20,042 nt of DNA from JAZQQB01 sp045628865 (GCA_045628865.1 JAZQQB010000034.1:1-20042); one strand, 5' to 3'; counted from the first letter of the stretch, positions 8,501 through 16,535 are shown. The notes: generated by a model from the letters alone, not told the origin. Program-made: numbers and translations.

Positions 8501-10123
8501 GAATACACCTGTAGCAGTTACAACCTCTTCACGGATTGCATCGATAGGTGGGTTTGTAACCTGGGCAAATAACTGTTTAAAGTAGTTAAACAATGGCTGA
8601 TCTACTTTACTAAGTACTGGGATTGCTGTATCAACACCCATAGCTCCAATTGCTTCAGAACCATTCTTAGCCATTGGTAAAATACTCTTCATCATTTCTT
8701 CATAGGTATAACCAAATGCCTTCTGCATCTTCTGACGCTCTTCATAGCTATATTCCGGTGTTCTCTGGTTTGGAATCTTTAAGTCCTTTAAGTATACAAG
8801 GTTAGAATCTAACCATTCACCATATGGCTGTCTCTTTGCATAGTTATCTTTTAATGTATCATCATCGATCACTTCACCCTTTACAGTATCAACGAGTAAC
8901 ATCTTACCTGGACGAAGTCTGTCTTTTTTTACAATCTTTGCTGGATCGATTGGTAATACACCAACTTCTGATGAAAGGATCAGCTGACCATCACTTGTAA
9001 TATAATAACGGGATGGACGAAGACCATTTCGATCAAGAACCGCACCCATTACATCACCATCAGAGAAAAGAATAGAAGCCGGTCCATCCCATGGCTCCAT
9101 CATAGTTGCATAGTAATGGTAAAAATCCTTTTTCTTCTGTGACATGGTCTTATTGTTAGCCCATGGTTCTGGAATTGTGATCATAACTGCAAGAGGAAGA
9201 TCCATTCCGTTCATTACCATAAATTCCAATGCATTATCAAGTCTTGCAGAGTCAGAACCTGCTGGATCTACTGCTGGCAATACTTTGAATAACTGTCCCT
9301 TGAAATAATCTGATTCAAAATTTTCTTCACGGGAAAGCATCTTATCGTAGTTTCCACTAATGGTATTGATCTCACCATTATGAACGATAAATCTGTTAGG
9401 ATGTGCTCTCTCCCAGCTAGGATTTGTGTTAGTAGAGAATCTGGAATGTACGATAGCAATTGCTGATTCATAATCAAGATCCTGAAGGTCATTAAAGAAG
9501 GTTCTTAACTGACCAACCAAAAACATACCTTTGTATACAATTGTTCTGCTTGAGCAGGAAACAACATATGTATTTTCTGATGACTGTTCAAATACTTTTC
9601 TTGCTACATAGAGTTTTCTATCAAAATCAAGACCCTTCTCTACATGTGCCGGTTTTTTAATGAATGCCTGCATAATAAATGGCATACATTCAACTGCTTT
9701 ATGTCCAAGAACAGATGGATTGGTAGAAACTTCTCTCCATCCCAAAAATTCCATTTCCTCTTTTTCAACAATGATCTCAAACATCTTTTTTGCCTGGTTA
9801 CGTTTCATTTCATCCTGTGGGAAGAAGAACATACCAACACCATATTCTCTATCATCGCCGATATCAATGTGCAATGGTTTACATACCTTTTTGAAAAACT
9901 TGTGTGGAATCTGTGTTAAGATACCAACACCATCACCTGTTTTTCCTTCAGCATCCTTACCTGCACGATGCTCTAAATTCTCAACGATTCTCAAAGCACC
10001 CTCTACTGTTTCACGGCTTTTGCTACCATTGATATTTACAATAGCACCGATACCACAGTTATCATGTTCAAAACTTGCCTCATGAAGAGGTGCTTTTTGT
10101 ACATCTCTCTTTACGTCAAACAT
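5576..10123 (-). CDS. gltB: Glutamate synthase (NADPH) large subunit
   Basis: 1515 residues, the usual size. It converts L-glutamine plus 2-oxoglutarate to two L-glutamates. A 22-residue propeptide precedes C23 in HDNCGIG, the N-terminal nucleophile exposed by self-cleavage. The class II glutaminase domain runs to about 430 (HNGEINT and RNGLRPSRYY visible), followed by a central domain. The FMN/2-oxoglutarate synthase barrel is about 840-1220 (GAMSYGSIS near 868, GAKPGEGGHLPG). The 3Fe-4S cysteines are C1121, C1127 and C1132 (CVMMRVCNLDTC). A C-terminal GXGXG beta-helix (about 1280-1470) includes GDHGCEYMTGG. AAGGAG sits 7 bases before the ATG. The stop is TAG. It is the first gene of the operon, with a structured leader upstream. 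Confidence 0.98.
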   Translation of the reverse strand: MFDVKRDVQKAPLHEASFEHDNCGIGAIVNINGSKSRETVEGALRIVENLEHRAGKDAEGKTGDGVGILTQIPHKFFKKVCKPLHIDIGDDREYGVGMFFFPQDEMKRNQAKKMFEIIVEKEEMEFLGWREVSTNPSVLGHKAVECMPFIMQAFIKKPAHVEKGLDFDRKLYVARKVFEQSSENTYVVSCSSRTIVYKGMFLVGQLRTFFNDLQDLDYESAIAIVHSRFSTNTNPSWERAHPNRFIVHNGEINTISGNYDKMLSREENFESDYFKGQLFKVLPAVDPAGSDSARLDNALEFMVMNGMDLPLAVMITIPEPWANNKTMSQKKKDFYHYYATMMEPWDGPASILFSDGDVMGAVLDRNGLRPSRYYITSDGQLILSSEVGVLPIDPAKIVKKDRLRPGKMLLVDTVKGEVIDDDTLKDNYAKRQPYGEWLDSNLVYLKDLKIPNQRTPEYSYEERQKMQKAFGYTYEEMMKSILPMAKNGSEAIGAMGVDTAIPVLSKVDQPLFNYFKQLFAQVTNPPIDAIREEVVTATGVFLGTDGNLLHESARNCNVLSINNPILTNTDILKIKNMKHEGFKVEVIPIVYYTNTSLEKAIDRLFVEVDRAYRDGANLIILSDRGVDENHVAIPSLLAVSAVQQHLVRTKKRTSVSLILESAEPREVHHFATLLGYGAVAINPYLALETIKELIDNGSLDKDYYAAVDDYNNSILHGIVKIASKMGISTIQSYVGSKIFEAIGIDSKVIEKYFTNTVSRVGGITLEDIENQVEKLHQTAFDPLGLETDHTLDNPGRHGMRSGGEDHLYNPATIHLLQQSTWRNDYEMFKQYTALVNDEESIKNLRGLMEFKFPKKGISIDEVESVDSIVTRFKTGAMSYGSISKEAHETMAIAMNMIHGKSNSGEGGEDLERLTIGPDGLNRCSAIKQVASGRFGVTSKYLVSAQEIQIKMAQGAKPGEGGHLPGAKVYPWVAKTRHSTPGVGLISPPPHHDIYSIEDLAQLIYDLKNANKPARISVKLVSEAGVGTVAAGVAKAGAQVVLISGYDGGTGAAPKSSIHNAGLPWELGLAETHQTLIQNGLRNKVRIETDGKLMSGRDVAIAAILGAEEFGFATAPLVTMGCVMMRVCNLDTCPVGVATQNPELRKRFKGKPEYVVNFMKFIAQELREYMAKLGVKTVDELVGRTEFLTVKENLTDRQKKVDLSRILNNPYEDMKGKVTFDPKQVYDFELEKTLDEQVLLKKFDKALQTGTKSSIEVTVTNTDRSFGTIFGAEITKKYHDTLEEDTFKVMCHGAGGQSFGAFIPNGLTLELEGDSNDYFGKGLSGGKLVVYPPKGSTFKQDENIIIGNVALYGATSGKAFINGVAGERFCVRNSGAIAVVEGVGDHGCEYMTGGRAVILGKTGKNFAAGMSGGIAYVLDEDNDLYTKVNKEMVSSYIIDNKYDVLELKTFIEEHVKATGSEKGKEILEHFGEYLPKFKKIIPHDYERVLKTIVQMEEKGLSAEQAQIEAFYANTRK

Positions 10124-10146
10124 TTTTCCACTCCTTATCTCCCTCA

Positions 10147-10161
10147 GTTGTAATTAACAAC
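10147..10161. promoter_or_regulatory. Inverted repeat in the gltB leader
   Basis: GTTGT-AATTA-ACAAC is a perfect 15-base inverted repeat between the leader hairpin and the gltB ribosome site, about 24 bases before the start codon. It could be a regulator site. No known operator is recognised. Confidence 0.3.
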
Positions 10162-10174
10162 ATTTTACAACGCA

Positions 10175-10231
10175 AAAGAGGCCAGTATGCCCTTAAGCAT
10201 AACTGACCTCTTTGTCTTGTTCCACATTATA
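10175..10231 (-). promoter_or_regulatory. gltB promoter -10 box and leader hairpin
   Basis: A perfect TATAAT lies at 10231-10226 on the minus strand, predicting a start near 10219. The -35 region is poor. Directly downstream 10213-10175 folds as AAAGAGGUCAGU..AUGC, a 6-base loop, then GCAUACUGGCCUCUUU, about 16 pairs with one bulged base and one U-G pair, followed by TTTTGCG. It could terminate the HAD transcript from upstream, act as an attenuator for gltBD, or stabilise the 5' end. I recognise no riboswitch. Confidence 0.55.
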
Positions 10232-10257
10232 CAATCATTTTTTCAAAAATGCTAGTC

Positions 10258-10917
10258 CTAATTTTTACATATTTCAAAAAGTTCATTTACAGTATCCACA
10301 ATATGGTCTGCTCCAGCCTCTTCAAGCTCATTTTCAGGGGCATATCCAAAGGAAACACCAATGGATTTAAGACCAAAAGCCTTGGCTCCTTCGATATCAA
10401 ACTTTCGATCTCCAATCATAGCTGTATGTGCCTTTTTGGTATCATCTTCCAATACTCCTAATTGATGAAGTGCTTCTTCTACAACCTCTTCCTTAGAATT
10501 TCTAGATCCATCTAATCCACTTCCTACTACAACATCAAAATAGGAGTCAATCTCAAAGTGCTTTAAGATCTTTTCCACAAAAACACCAGGCTTACTAGAT
10601 GCAACTGCTAGCTTTTTCCCCATTTCATGTAAATTCTTTAAACACTCTGCAATACCAGGATATATTTCGTTCTCAAACAGTCCAACTTTTGAATAACGCT
10701 CTCTATAAATAGAAACAGCCTTGTTGGCCTTGTCATCATCAAATCCATAAAATTCCTTGAAGCTTACATTTAATGGAGGTCCAATAAATGGTTCTAAATC
10801 ATCAAGACTATTCACCTTGATTCCAAAAGCAGCAAGGGCATGCTCTACTGATTTGCAGATTCCCTCCTTGGGATCTGTCAATGTTCCATCCAGATCAAAC
10901 AACAAATATTCCATCAT
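10258..10917 (-). CDS. HAD-superfamily phosphatase (Gph/PpaX-like subfamily IA)
   Basis: 219 residues starting MMEYLLFDLDGTLTDP. The ATG at 10917 is chosen because GAGGAG (10930-10925) lies 7 bases upstream. The in-frame ATG at 10932 overlaps that site and would add only MRSGE. Motif I is DLDGT (nucleophile and acid/base Asp), motif II is ASSKPG, the motif III lysine lies in the NSKEEVVEEAL region, and motif IV is GDRKFDIEGA. The helical cap after motif I marks subfamily IA, which includes phosphoglycolate phosphatases, PpaX and nucleotidases. The substrate is not evident. Divergent from thiT, with about 130 bp between starts. Confidence 0.88.
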   Translation of the reverse strand: MMEYLLFDLDGTLTDPKEGICKSVEHALAAFGIKVNSLDDLEPFIGPPLNVSFKEFYGFDDDKANKAVSIYRERYSKVGLFENEIYPGIAECLKNLHEMGKKLAVASSKPGVFVEKILKHFEIDSYFDVVVGSGLDGSRNSKEEVVEEALHQLGVLEDDTKKAHTAMIGDRKFDIEGAKAFGLKSIGVSFGYAPENELEEAGADHIVDTVNELFEICKN

Positions 10918-10986
10918 TTCTCCACTCCTCATTCATCCAAAGAGTTATTATCCTTAACTCCCCTGTATCCATGCTACTGGGTACAA

Positions 10987-11015
10987 TTGACTATTCAATT
11001 TCTTTTCGCTATATT
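10987..11015 (+). promoter_or_regulatory. thiT promoter
   Basis: TTGACT (10987-10992), a 17-base spacer and TATATT (11010-11015). The predicted start is near 11022, leaving a leader of only about 27 bases, too short for a TPP riboswitch. Confidence 0.8.
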
Positions 11016-11048
11016 ATAACAGAACACCTTATAAGGAGGAAGATACAA

Positions 11049-11741
11049 ATGAAACAATTTATCACTCATATTAGTGACCCTGAATGGGGTGATTATTATG
11101 AACTTACCAAAACAGGATACATCGGTATGATCGTAATCATGATCTTATTCATTGCCATCACCGCCATTCTTGTTTCCAAAAAACAAAAAGCCGAGAAATT
11201 CAATTCCCGTTCTCTTGCATTTGCTGGCATTTCCTTAGCACTTGCATTTGTTACATCCTATATCAAATTTGAAATGCCTATGGGGGGCTCTGTCACACTA
11301 TTCAGTATGTTTTTTATTTGCTTTATCGGATATTTATACGGTATAAAGATTGGTTTTCTTACCGCCTTCGCCTACAGTATCCTGCAGTTTATCCAGTCTG
11401 GAGGAAGTTACTTCTTATCTCCATTCCAGATTTGCTGTGACTACTTCTTTGCATTCACAGCCCTTGGAATTGCCGGATTCTGGTACCGTAAAAAGAAAGG
11501 GCTTTTGATTGGATATATCGTAGCCTGCCTTACCCGTGGACTTTTCCATACCATTGGAGGGTATATTTATTGGATGGATTATATGCCAGATTGGTTTCCA
11601 AAGAGTCTGACTAAAGTTTATTCCATCGTATATAACTACAGCTATATATTGGTAGAAATGATCGTTACCATCATTATCATCAGTATCCCTGCAGTTGCTA
11701 AATCCATCAACAAAGTAAAAGAACTTGCAACAAATTCCTAA
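11049..11741 (+). CDS. thiT: ECF transporter substrate-binding subunit for thiamine
   Basis: 230 residues from ATG 11049, with AAGGAGG 9 bases before it. The frame stays open upstream to 10881, but no ribosome site supports that. The protein has six predicted membrane spans. After an extended N-terminus (MKQFITHISDPEWGDYYELT) come FEMPMGGSVTLFSM, then GYLYGIKIGFLTAF, QFIQSGGSYFLSPFQ and HTIGGYIYWMDYMP. These match the ThiT (YuaJ) signature loops and the aromatic residues that bind thiamine. ThiT needs the shared EcfA/A'/T module, not encoded here. Single gene facing the amylase convergently, with a shared terminator. No TPP riboswitch is seen. Confidence 0.9.
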   Translation: MKQFITHISDPEWGDYYELTKTGYIGMIVIMILFIAITAILVSKKQKAEKFNSRSLAFAGISLALAFVTSYIKFEMPMGGSVTLFSMFFICFIGYLYGIKIGFLTAFAYSILQFIQSGGSYFLSPFQICCDYFFAFTALGIAGFWYRKKKGLLIGYIVACLTRGLFHTIGGYIYWMDYMPDWFPKSLTKVYSIVYNYSYILVEMIVTIIIISIPAVAKSINKVKELATNS

Positions 11742-11765
11742 GAAATTCATGAAATTTCTTAGGAA
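11735..11765 (+). terminator. Hairpin overlapping the thiT stop codon
   Basis: TTCCTAAGAAA and TTTCTTAGGAA form an 11 bp stem that includes the TAA stop of thiT. No T-run follows, so it is more likely a 3'-end stabiliser than a terminator by itself. Confidence 0.5.
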
Positions 11766-11770
11766 ATATC

Positions 11771-11826
11771 AAAAAAGACGAAACTACAGTTTATCAATCA
11801 CTGCCGTTTCGTCCTTTTATTTTTAC
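11771..11826. terminator. Bidirectional terminator between thiT and the amylase gene
   Basis: GACGAAAC (11777-11784) pairs with GTTTCGTC (11806-11813), with an inner CAGT/ACTG stem. CTTTTATTTTT follows on plus and TTTTTT on minus (template A 11771-11776). It serves both convergent genes. Confidence 0.85.
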
Positions 11827-11828
11827 TA

Positions 11829-13589
11829 TTATTTTATGATCACAATACCCTTTGCAGGAAGTGTTATTGTATCAGCTTCTAAAGTTACTGCACTTCCATC
11901 TACAGTCAAATATCCTCTAATCTGCATTCCACTAAGTTGAGAATCCTTCAAAGAAATTTCTATCGCTTCTTCTCCATTATTATATACAATTCCAATGCAT
12001 GAGCCTTCATAGGTTTTGGTAATCGCAAGTGCTGTATCAGGAAGGGACAAATCTATAATTTCAACCTTTCCTCTTGCAATTTCGGGATTCTCATTACGAA
12101 GTCTGATTCCACGCTTATAATAATTGTATAAAGATAATGGATCCTCCATCTGTTCCTCTAAAGAACCAAAATAAGAAGTAATTCCCGTATCTGCCTCCTT
12201 TGGAGGATTGGTCATACCTGTTAAATCTGTTTCTGACCAGATAAATGGAAGTCTCTTATTTTCATCCTTACTGCCCTTGCTGGACATACCAATCTCCTCA
12301 CCATAGTAAACAAATGGTGTTCCATTCATAGTAAACATAAGTCCAGCTGCCATCTTCATCTGATCTTCATTATGAACCAATGCATTGGATAATCTGGCAG
12401 TATCATGATTTGCTGTAAAAGGGGCATCGATACCATCCGAATTATAGGAAGTGATCTGATCGTCAATTCGAATCATTGTCTCTCCAAATGTAGTCATGGT
12501 ATAATTACCCTTCGCTGCCTTAGCTAACATACCATCATTTTCTGCACAAGAAAAATTAAACGCACTATCAAGTCCTCCGGCGTAATACTGGGTTAAGGTT
12601 GATAAATCCTCCCATACTTCACCTACAATATAAGCGTCTTCCTTATACTCATGAACATATGCTGTAAACCAATTTAAGATTTCTACATTAGATGGAATAC
12701 TTCCTGATACATATTCCTTTACCGCATCCAGTCTAAATCCATCAACCCCTAAATCCATCCAGTAGGCTGTGATTTCTTCAAATTCTCTTCGAACATCTTT
12801 ATTATAAAGATTTAAATCCGGCATTTCTGACCAGAACTTACCTTCATAATACCAGTTGGAATTTCCAACCTTATAAAATGTAGAAGAAGGTGCATGATCA
12901 CTATATGTAAAAAAGTAATAATCTACATAAGGACATTCAGAAAGATCTGGTTCTTCCCCATCTGCCAATCCTTCTAAATACTCGCAAGCTGATGTAAACC
13001 ATGGGTGCTTAGAAGATGTATGATTCATAACAAGATCAATGATCACATGAATATCTCTTTTATGGCATTCTTCTAATAAGAGTTTGAAATCATCCATTGT
13101 TCCATATGCTTCATCGATGGCATAATAATCCTTAACATCATATTTATGGTAGGTATCAGATGGCATAATCGGCATAAACCAGATTCCATTGATTCCTAAA
13201 TCTGTATCGGTTGTATCATCTCCATCGTTCAAATAATCTAATTTTTGGGTAACACCATTTAGATCCCCCATTCCATCACCATCAGAATCATAATAAGATG
13301 CTACAAAGATCTCATAAAAATTGCGGTACTGATCGTCCAACACATTCAATTCCTGCTGATATTCATATTCCACAAGCTTCTCATATCGATTAGTATCCTG
13401 CTCACCCTTCATCCCCTGTAAAAGTGGATCATTGTAATCAATTTCTGCCTGTTCATCCTTTGTCTCCACGCTTTCCTGCGCAGTGACTGCTGGTGTTTCA
13501 CTATTTCCACCTGATTTGTTTCCACATCCCATGATAGACACGGTCACAATCTCCATGGAAAGAAATAATAAAAATACTTTTTTCTTCAT
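11829..13589 (-). CDS. Lipoprotein alpha-amylase (GH13 family)
   Basis: 586 residues. A short lipoprotein signal has its lipobox IMGC at 19-22 (lipidated C22), followed by a linker, so the enzyme should be tethered outside the membrane. The GH13 barrel starts near 90 with DSDGDGMGDL (101-110), a common calcium site. DLVMNH (185-190) is conserved region I. GFRLDAV gives nucleophile D288, GEVW gives acid/base E324, and ANHD gives D396. A C-terminal beta domain covers about the last 85 residues. It hydrolyses alpha-1,4-glucan links; exact specificity is not clear. No carbohydrate-binding module is seen. AGAGGAT precedes the ATG. It lies 13 bases after malQ, whose stop adjoins this ribosome site, so they form one operon. 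Confidence 0.93.
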   Translation of the reverse strand: MKKKVFLLFLSMEIVTVSIMGCGNKSGGNSETPAVTAQESVETKDEQAEIDYNDPLLQGMKGEQDTNRYEKLVEYEYQQELNVLDDQYRNFYEIFVASYYDSDGDGMGDLNGVTQKLDYLNDGDDTTDTDLGINGIWFMPIMPSDTYHKYDVKDYYAIDEAYGTMDDFKLLLEECHKRDIHVIIDLVMNHTSSKHPWFTSACEYLEGLADGEEPDLSECPYVDYYFFTYSDHAPSSTFYKVGNSNWYYEGKFWSEMPDLNLYNKDVRREFEEITAYWMDLGVDGFRLDAVKEYVSGSIPSNVEILNWFTAYVHEYKEDAYIVGEVWEDLSTLTQYYAGGLDSAFNFSCAENDGMLAKAAKGNYTMTTFGETMIRIDDQITSYNSDGIDAPFTANHDTARLSNALVHNEDQMKMAAGLMFTMNGTPFVYYGEEIGMSSKGSKDENKRLPFIWSETDLTGMTNPPKEADTGITSYFGSLEEQMEDPLSLYNYYKRGIRLRNENPEIARGKVEIIDLSLPDTALAITKTYEGSCIGIVYNNGEEAIEISLKDSQLSGMQIRGYLTVDGSAVTLEADTITLPAKGIVIIK

Positions 13590-13602
13590 ATGAACTATCC
13601 TC

Positions 13603-15093
13603 TTATCTGTTGTATATCACCGTAAGATTTCTCAAAAATTCCTTACGTTTTTCACTTAGTGCATTCTTTTTCATTCTCCATCTCCAATTAGTACCAACTG
13701 TAGATGGGAAATTCATTCTTGCCTCATTACCAAGTTTCAAAATATCCTGCATCTGGAAAATCGCTACATCTGCAATACTTGAATATGCAAGTCTAATCAT
13801 AGCATCCACGATTTCTTCTTTAGAACTAATCTGTAAATAATCGTATAAAAACTGCAAATCTCTTTCATTTTTCTCACCAAAAAATCCCACAAGCGTTTCA
13901 TTATCATGTGTTCCACCATAAACAACCATTTCAGTATGATCATAGTTATGTGGTAAGTAATCATGTGCTGTATTACCATCAAATGCAAAAAGTAAAATCT
14001 TCATGCCTGGCCAACCAGTCTTATTAAGCAGTCTTTTAACGCCTGGAACTGAAACGCCAAGATCCTCTGCGATAATCTTGCTATTGCCAATGGCTTCTGT
14101 AATGGCATCTGTCAATTTCTTACCAGGTCCAACTCTCCATCTTCCATTTCGAGCATTCTCATCTAAGGCTGGAATACTATAATAGCGGACAACACCAATA
14201 AAATGATCAATTCTGATCACATCATAGTTTTCCGCATTGCTACGCATTCTGGCTTTCCACCATACAAATCCATCCTCTTCCATCTGTTCCCAGTTGTACA
14301 AAGGATTTCCCCACTTTTGTCCATCATCTGAAAATGCATCTGGTGGACATCCTGCAACACTGATTGGCTGTCCATTTTCTTCTAACTGAAACTGTTCTCG
14401 ATGAGACCATACATCAGCACTATCCAAAGCTACATACAAAGGAATATCTCCTATAATCTGAATACCTTTGTTATTTGCATATCTTCTAAGTTCAATCCAT
14501 TGTTTTCTAAACTGATACTGTAAAAACTTATGGAATAAAATTTCATCCGCATATTCTTCCTGATACCTTTGCATAGCAGTTTCTTCACGGTTTCTGATAT
14601 CCTCATCCCATGATAACCATTCACGATTATCAAAATGTTCCTTCACTGCCATATACAATGTATAATCTTCTAGCCAACTCTTTTGCTCTTCACAAAAAGC
14701 TCTAAATAATCTGCTATTTTTATCAAATCGATCATACGCCTTTCGAAGAACAGGAAAACGATGTTCATAAAGTTTGGCATAATCTATATCTAATGGATCA
14801 CTACCCCAATCAATGCTTTCAACTTCGCTCTTTTCAAGCAATTTCTCCTCAATCAGTGTTTCTAAATCAATGAAGTAAGGATTTCCCGCCATAGCAGAAA
14901 ATGACTGATATGGAGAATCACCATAACTTGTTGGGCCCAAAGGCAATACCTGCCAATATTTATGTTTCATAAAAACAAGGGTATCAACAAAGCGTCTCGC
15001 TTCCTCCCCAAATGTTCCGATCCCATATTCAGATGGTAAAGACGATATCGGAAGTAGTATTCCAGCACCCCTTATGAACTGAATCTTTTTCAT
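13603..15093 (-). CDS. malQ: 4-alpha-glucanotransferase (amylomaltase, GH77)
   Basis: 496 residues, the usual bacterial MalQ length. It transfers maltosyl/maltodextrinyl segments between alpha-1,4-glucans in the cytoplasm, releasing glucose. Signatures: GILLPISSLPSEYGIG near the N-terminus, SPYQSFSAMAGNPYFI (60-75), GDIPLYVALDSADVW (215-229). The catalytic triad is D296 (VIRIDHF), E343 (IIAEDLG) and D397 (GTHDNET), almost the numbering known for Thermus amylomaltase. GAGGG lies 6-7 bases before the ATG. First gene of the malQ-amylase operon, divergent from the LacI-type regulator. No signal peptide. Confidence 0.97.
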   Translation of the reverse strand: MKKIQFIRGAGILLPISSLPSEYGIGTFGEEARRFVDTLVFMKHKYWQVLPLGPTSYGDSPYQSFSAMAGNPYFIDLETLIEEKLLEKSEVESIDWGSDPLDIDYAKLYEHRFPVLRKAYDRFDKNSRLFRAFCEEQKSWLEDYTLYMAVKEHFDNREWLSWDEDIRNREETAMQRYQEEYADEILFHKFLQYQFRKQWIELRRYANNKGIQIIGDIPLYVALDSADVWSHREQFQLEENGQPISVAGCPPDAFSDDGQKWGNPLYNWEQMEEDGFVWWKARMRSNAENYDVIRIDHFIGVVRYYSIPALDENARNGRWRVGPGKKLTDAITEAIGNSKIIAEDLGVSVPGVKRLLNKTGWPGMKILLFAFDGNTAHDYLPHNYDHTEMVVYGGTHDNETLVGFFGEKNERDLQFLYDYLQISSKEEIVDAMIRLAYSSIADVAIFQMQDILKLGNEARMNFPSTVGTNWRWRMKKNALSEKRKEFLRNLTVIYNR

Positions 15094-15166
15094 AATTTAC
15101 CCTCTTTATTTCGTATTTTTTCGTTATATGTTTTTTTTACACTTTTTTAGGGGCTGTGTCAATGAT

Positions 15167-15195
15167 ATTATAGCTTGTGCTTGCAGTTTTGGTAA
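15167..15195 (-). promoter_or_regulatory. Promoter of the malQ-amylase operon
   Basis: On the minus strand TTACCA (15195-15190), a 17-base spacer, then TATAAT (15172-15167). The predicted start is near 15160, with a leader of about 66 bases before malQ. Confidence 0.7.
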
Positions 15196-15306
15196 TGTTT
15201 CATCAATACCTTCCATGAATTTTGGTTATATTTATATAGTGGGATTTTTCAGTTTATGAAATGTCTTTTTTATGTGCTACTTTTTCAATTTTTTTGGCAT
15301 TTAATG

Positions 15307-15335
15307 TTGATTTTATCACCTTTTTCCACTATGAT
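15307..15335 (+). promoter_or_regulatory. Promoter of the LacI-family regulator
   Basis: TTGATT (15307-15312), a 17-base spacer and TATGAT (15330-15335). The predicted start is near 15342. GGAGG at 15395-15399 sets the ATG at 15407. Confidence 0.65.
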
Positions 15336-15406
15336 ATTTTTAGATAAACGGAAACTTTACGAATCAAATTTTAAATTTTCGATTTATCTTTTTTGGAGGA
15401 AATGAA

Positions 15407-16408
15407 ATGGCAACAATTAGAGATATTGCTAATCGTTTAGGTGTAGCACCTAGTACCGTTTCAAAAGGGTTAAATGGTGCCAGTGACATTAGCAAAGAAC
15501 TACAACAGATGGTTTTGGACACAGCCATTGAAATGGGTTATGTTACAAAACGAATGAAAAAAGAAGGAAATAAAAAGCTAGCTCTTTTTATCGAAAACAT
15601 GGAATATGCAAATCCTGAGGATTTCGGTTATGAATTGATCTTAGGTTTCAGGCAAGCAGCACTCCGTGACCATTGGGATGTTGATGTTGTTCCTATGAAT
15701 AGTTCTATCCAGTCTGAGGAGCGCTATGACAGCTATATGTTAAGAAATGGATATTCAGGTGGTTTCCTGTTAGGATTCACACTTCATGACGACTGGATGA
15801 AACAGTTAAGTAATACTCGTATTCCAACTGTATTATTAGATAACTATATTGATAAGAATGCTAACGTTGCATATATTGGGACAGACAGCTATGAAGGAAT
15901 CGATCTTGCCATTGAACATTTAAAGCTTCTTGGTCATAAGAGAATCGCATTTTTAAATGGTGAACCAAACTCAATGGTTTCAGCTCACCGTCATCAGGCT
16001 TTCTTAGACAGTATGATGGCCAATCGTTTGGAAGTATTTCCTGAGCTCATCGCTTTTGGTTACTATGTTTCTGATTGTGCAAAATATCATGTACCTAACT
16101 TTTTAGCAAAAGGTGCCACTGCTATTGTATGTGGTAGTGATCTTATTGCCTATGGTGTTATAGAAGAATGTAAGTCTCGTGGATATAAAGTTCCTGAAGA
16201 TATTAGTGTCATCGGTTTTGATGATCTTCCATCAGCTGCTTATTTCGATCCACCACTAACCACCATTCGTCAGGACAGATTGGATCTTGGAAAAGATTCT
16301 TATGCTGCTCTATCCTGGTTATTAAATAATGTTAGTATTAGCAAATCATTATTACGTGCAGAACTAGTTGTTCGTTCATCAACTGCCCAGGTTGGTAGTA
16401 ACAATTAG
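15407..16408 (+). CDS. LacI-family transcriptional regulator, probable maltodextrin/starch regulator
   Basis: 333 residues. The N-terminal helix-turn-helix (3-24, TIRDIANRLGVAPSTVSKGLNG) is typical LacI. The effector domain (about 58-330) resembles periplasmic sugar-binding proteins, with YIGTDSYEGIDLAIEHL, GHKRIAFLNG, VIGFDDLPSAAYFDPPLTTI visible. After the third DNA-binding helix the usual PNxxARxL hinge helix is replaced by VTKRMKKEGNKK, so hinge contacts in the minor groove may differ. GGAGG lies 7-8 bases before the ATG. Its position opposite malQ suggests local control of malQ-amylase, with a maltose-type effector. That role is inferred from context only. Confidence 0.92.
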   Translation: MATIRDIANRLGVAPSTVSKGLNGASDISKELQQMVLDTAIEMGYVTKRMKKEGNKKLALFIENMEYANPEDFGYELILGFRQAALRDHWDVDVVPMNSSIQSEERYDSYMLRNGYSGGFLLGFTLHDDWMKQLSNTRIPTVLLDNYIDKNANVAYIGTDSYEGIDLAIEHLKLLGHKRIAFLNGEPNSMVSAHRHQAFLDSMMANRLEVFPELIAFGYYVSDCAKYHVPNFLAKGATAIVCGSDLIAYGVIEECKSRGYKVPEDISVIGFDDLPSAAYFDPPLTTIRQDRLDLGKDSYAALSWLLNNVSISKSLLRAELVVRSSTAQVGSNN

Positions 16409-16467
16409 GCCGAAAGTACCTATTTTTGATTTACATAAAAAAAAATTTATTTTTTTTCATTTTTTAC

Positions 16468-16496
16468 TTGCATTATTTCAAACTTTACTATATACT
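16468..16496 (+). promoter_or_regulatory. Promoter of tRNA-Trp
   Basis: TTGCAT (16468-16473), a 17-base spacer and TATACT (16491-16496). The predicted start is near 16503, about 33 bases before the tRNA. Confidence 0.75.
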
Positions 16497-16535
16497 ATCA
16501 TTTGTCGGCAGGAAATATCGACAAAGATAGCATAT

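Larger units (their letters stand above)
15094..15406. promoter_or_regulatory. Divergent control region of the starch module
   Basis: This 313 bp AT-rich gap holds back-to-back promoters for malQ (minus) and the LacI-type gene (plus), whose -35 boxes are 111 bases apart. ATAGTGG (15236-15242) and CCACTAT (15326-15332) form a widely spaced inverted pair, the second overlapping the regulator -10 box. I see no perfect LacI-type palindrome with a central CG, so the operator remains unidentified. Confidence 0.5.

Noticed and set aside
9660..10085. 141-codon plus-strand frame
   Set aside because: It lies antisense to gltB, lacks a ribosome site and family motifs, and mirrors the codon structure of the real gene.
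10881..11048. Extended N-terminus for ThiT starting at 10881
   Set aside because: It would overlap the HAD start and the thiT promoter, and no ribosome site precedes it. AAGGAGG clearly marks ATG 11049.
10933..11048. TPP riboswitch before thiT
   Set aside because: The conserved aptamer segments are absent and the predicted leader is too short.
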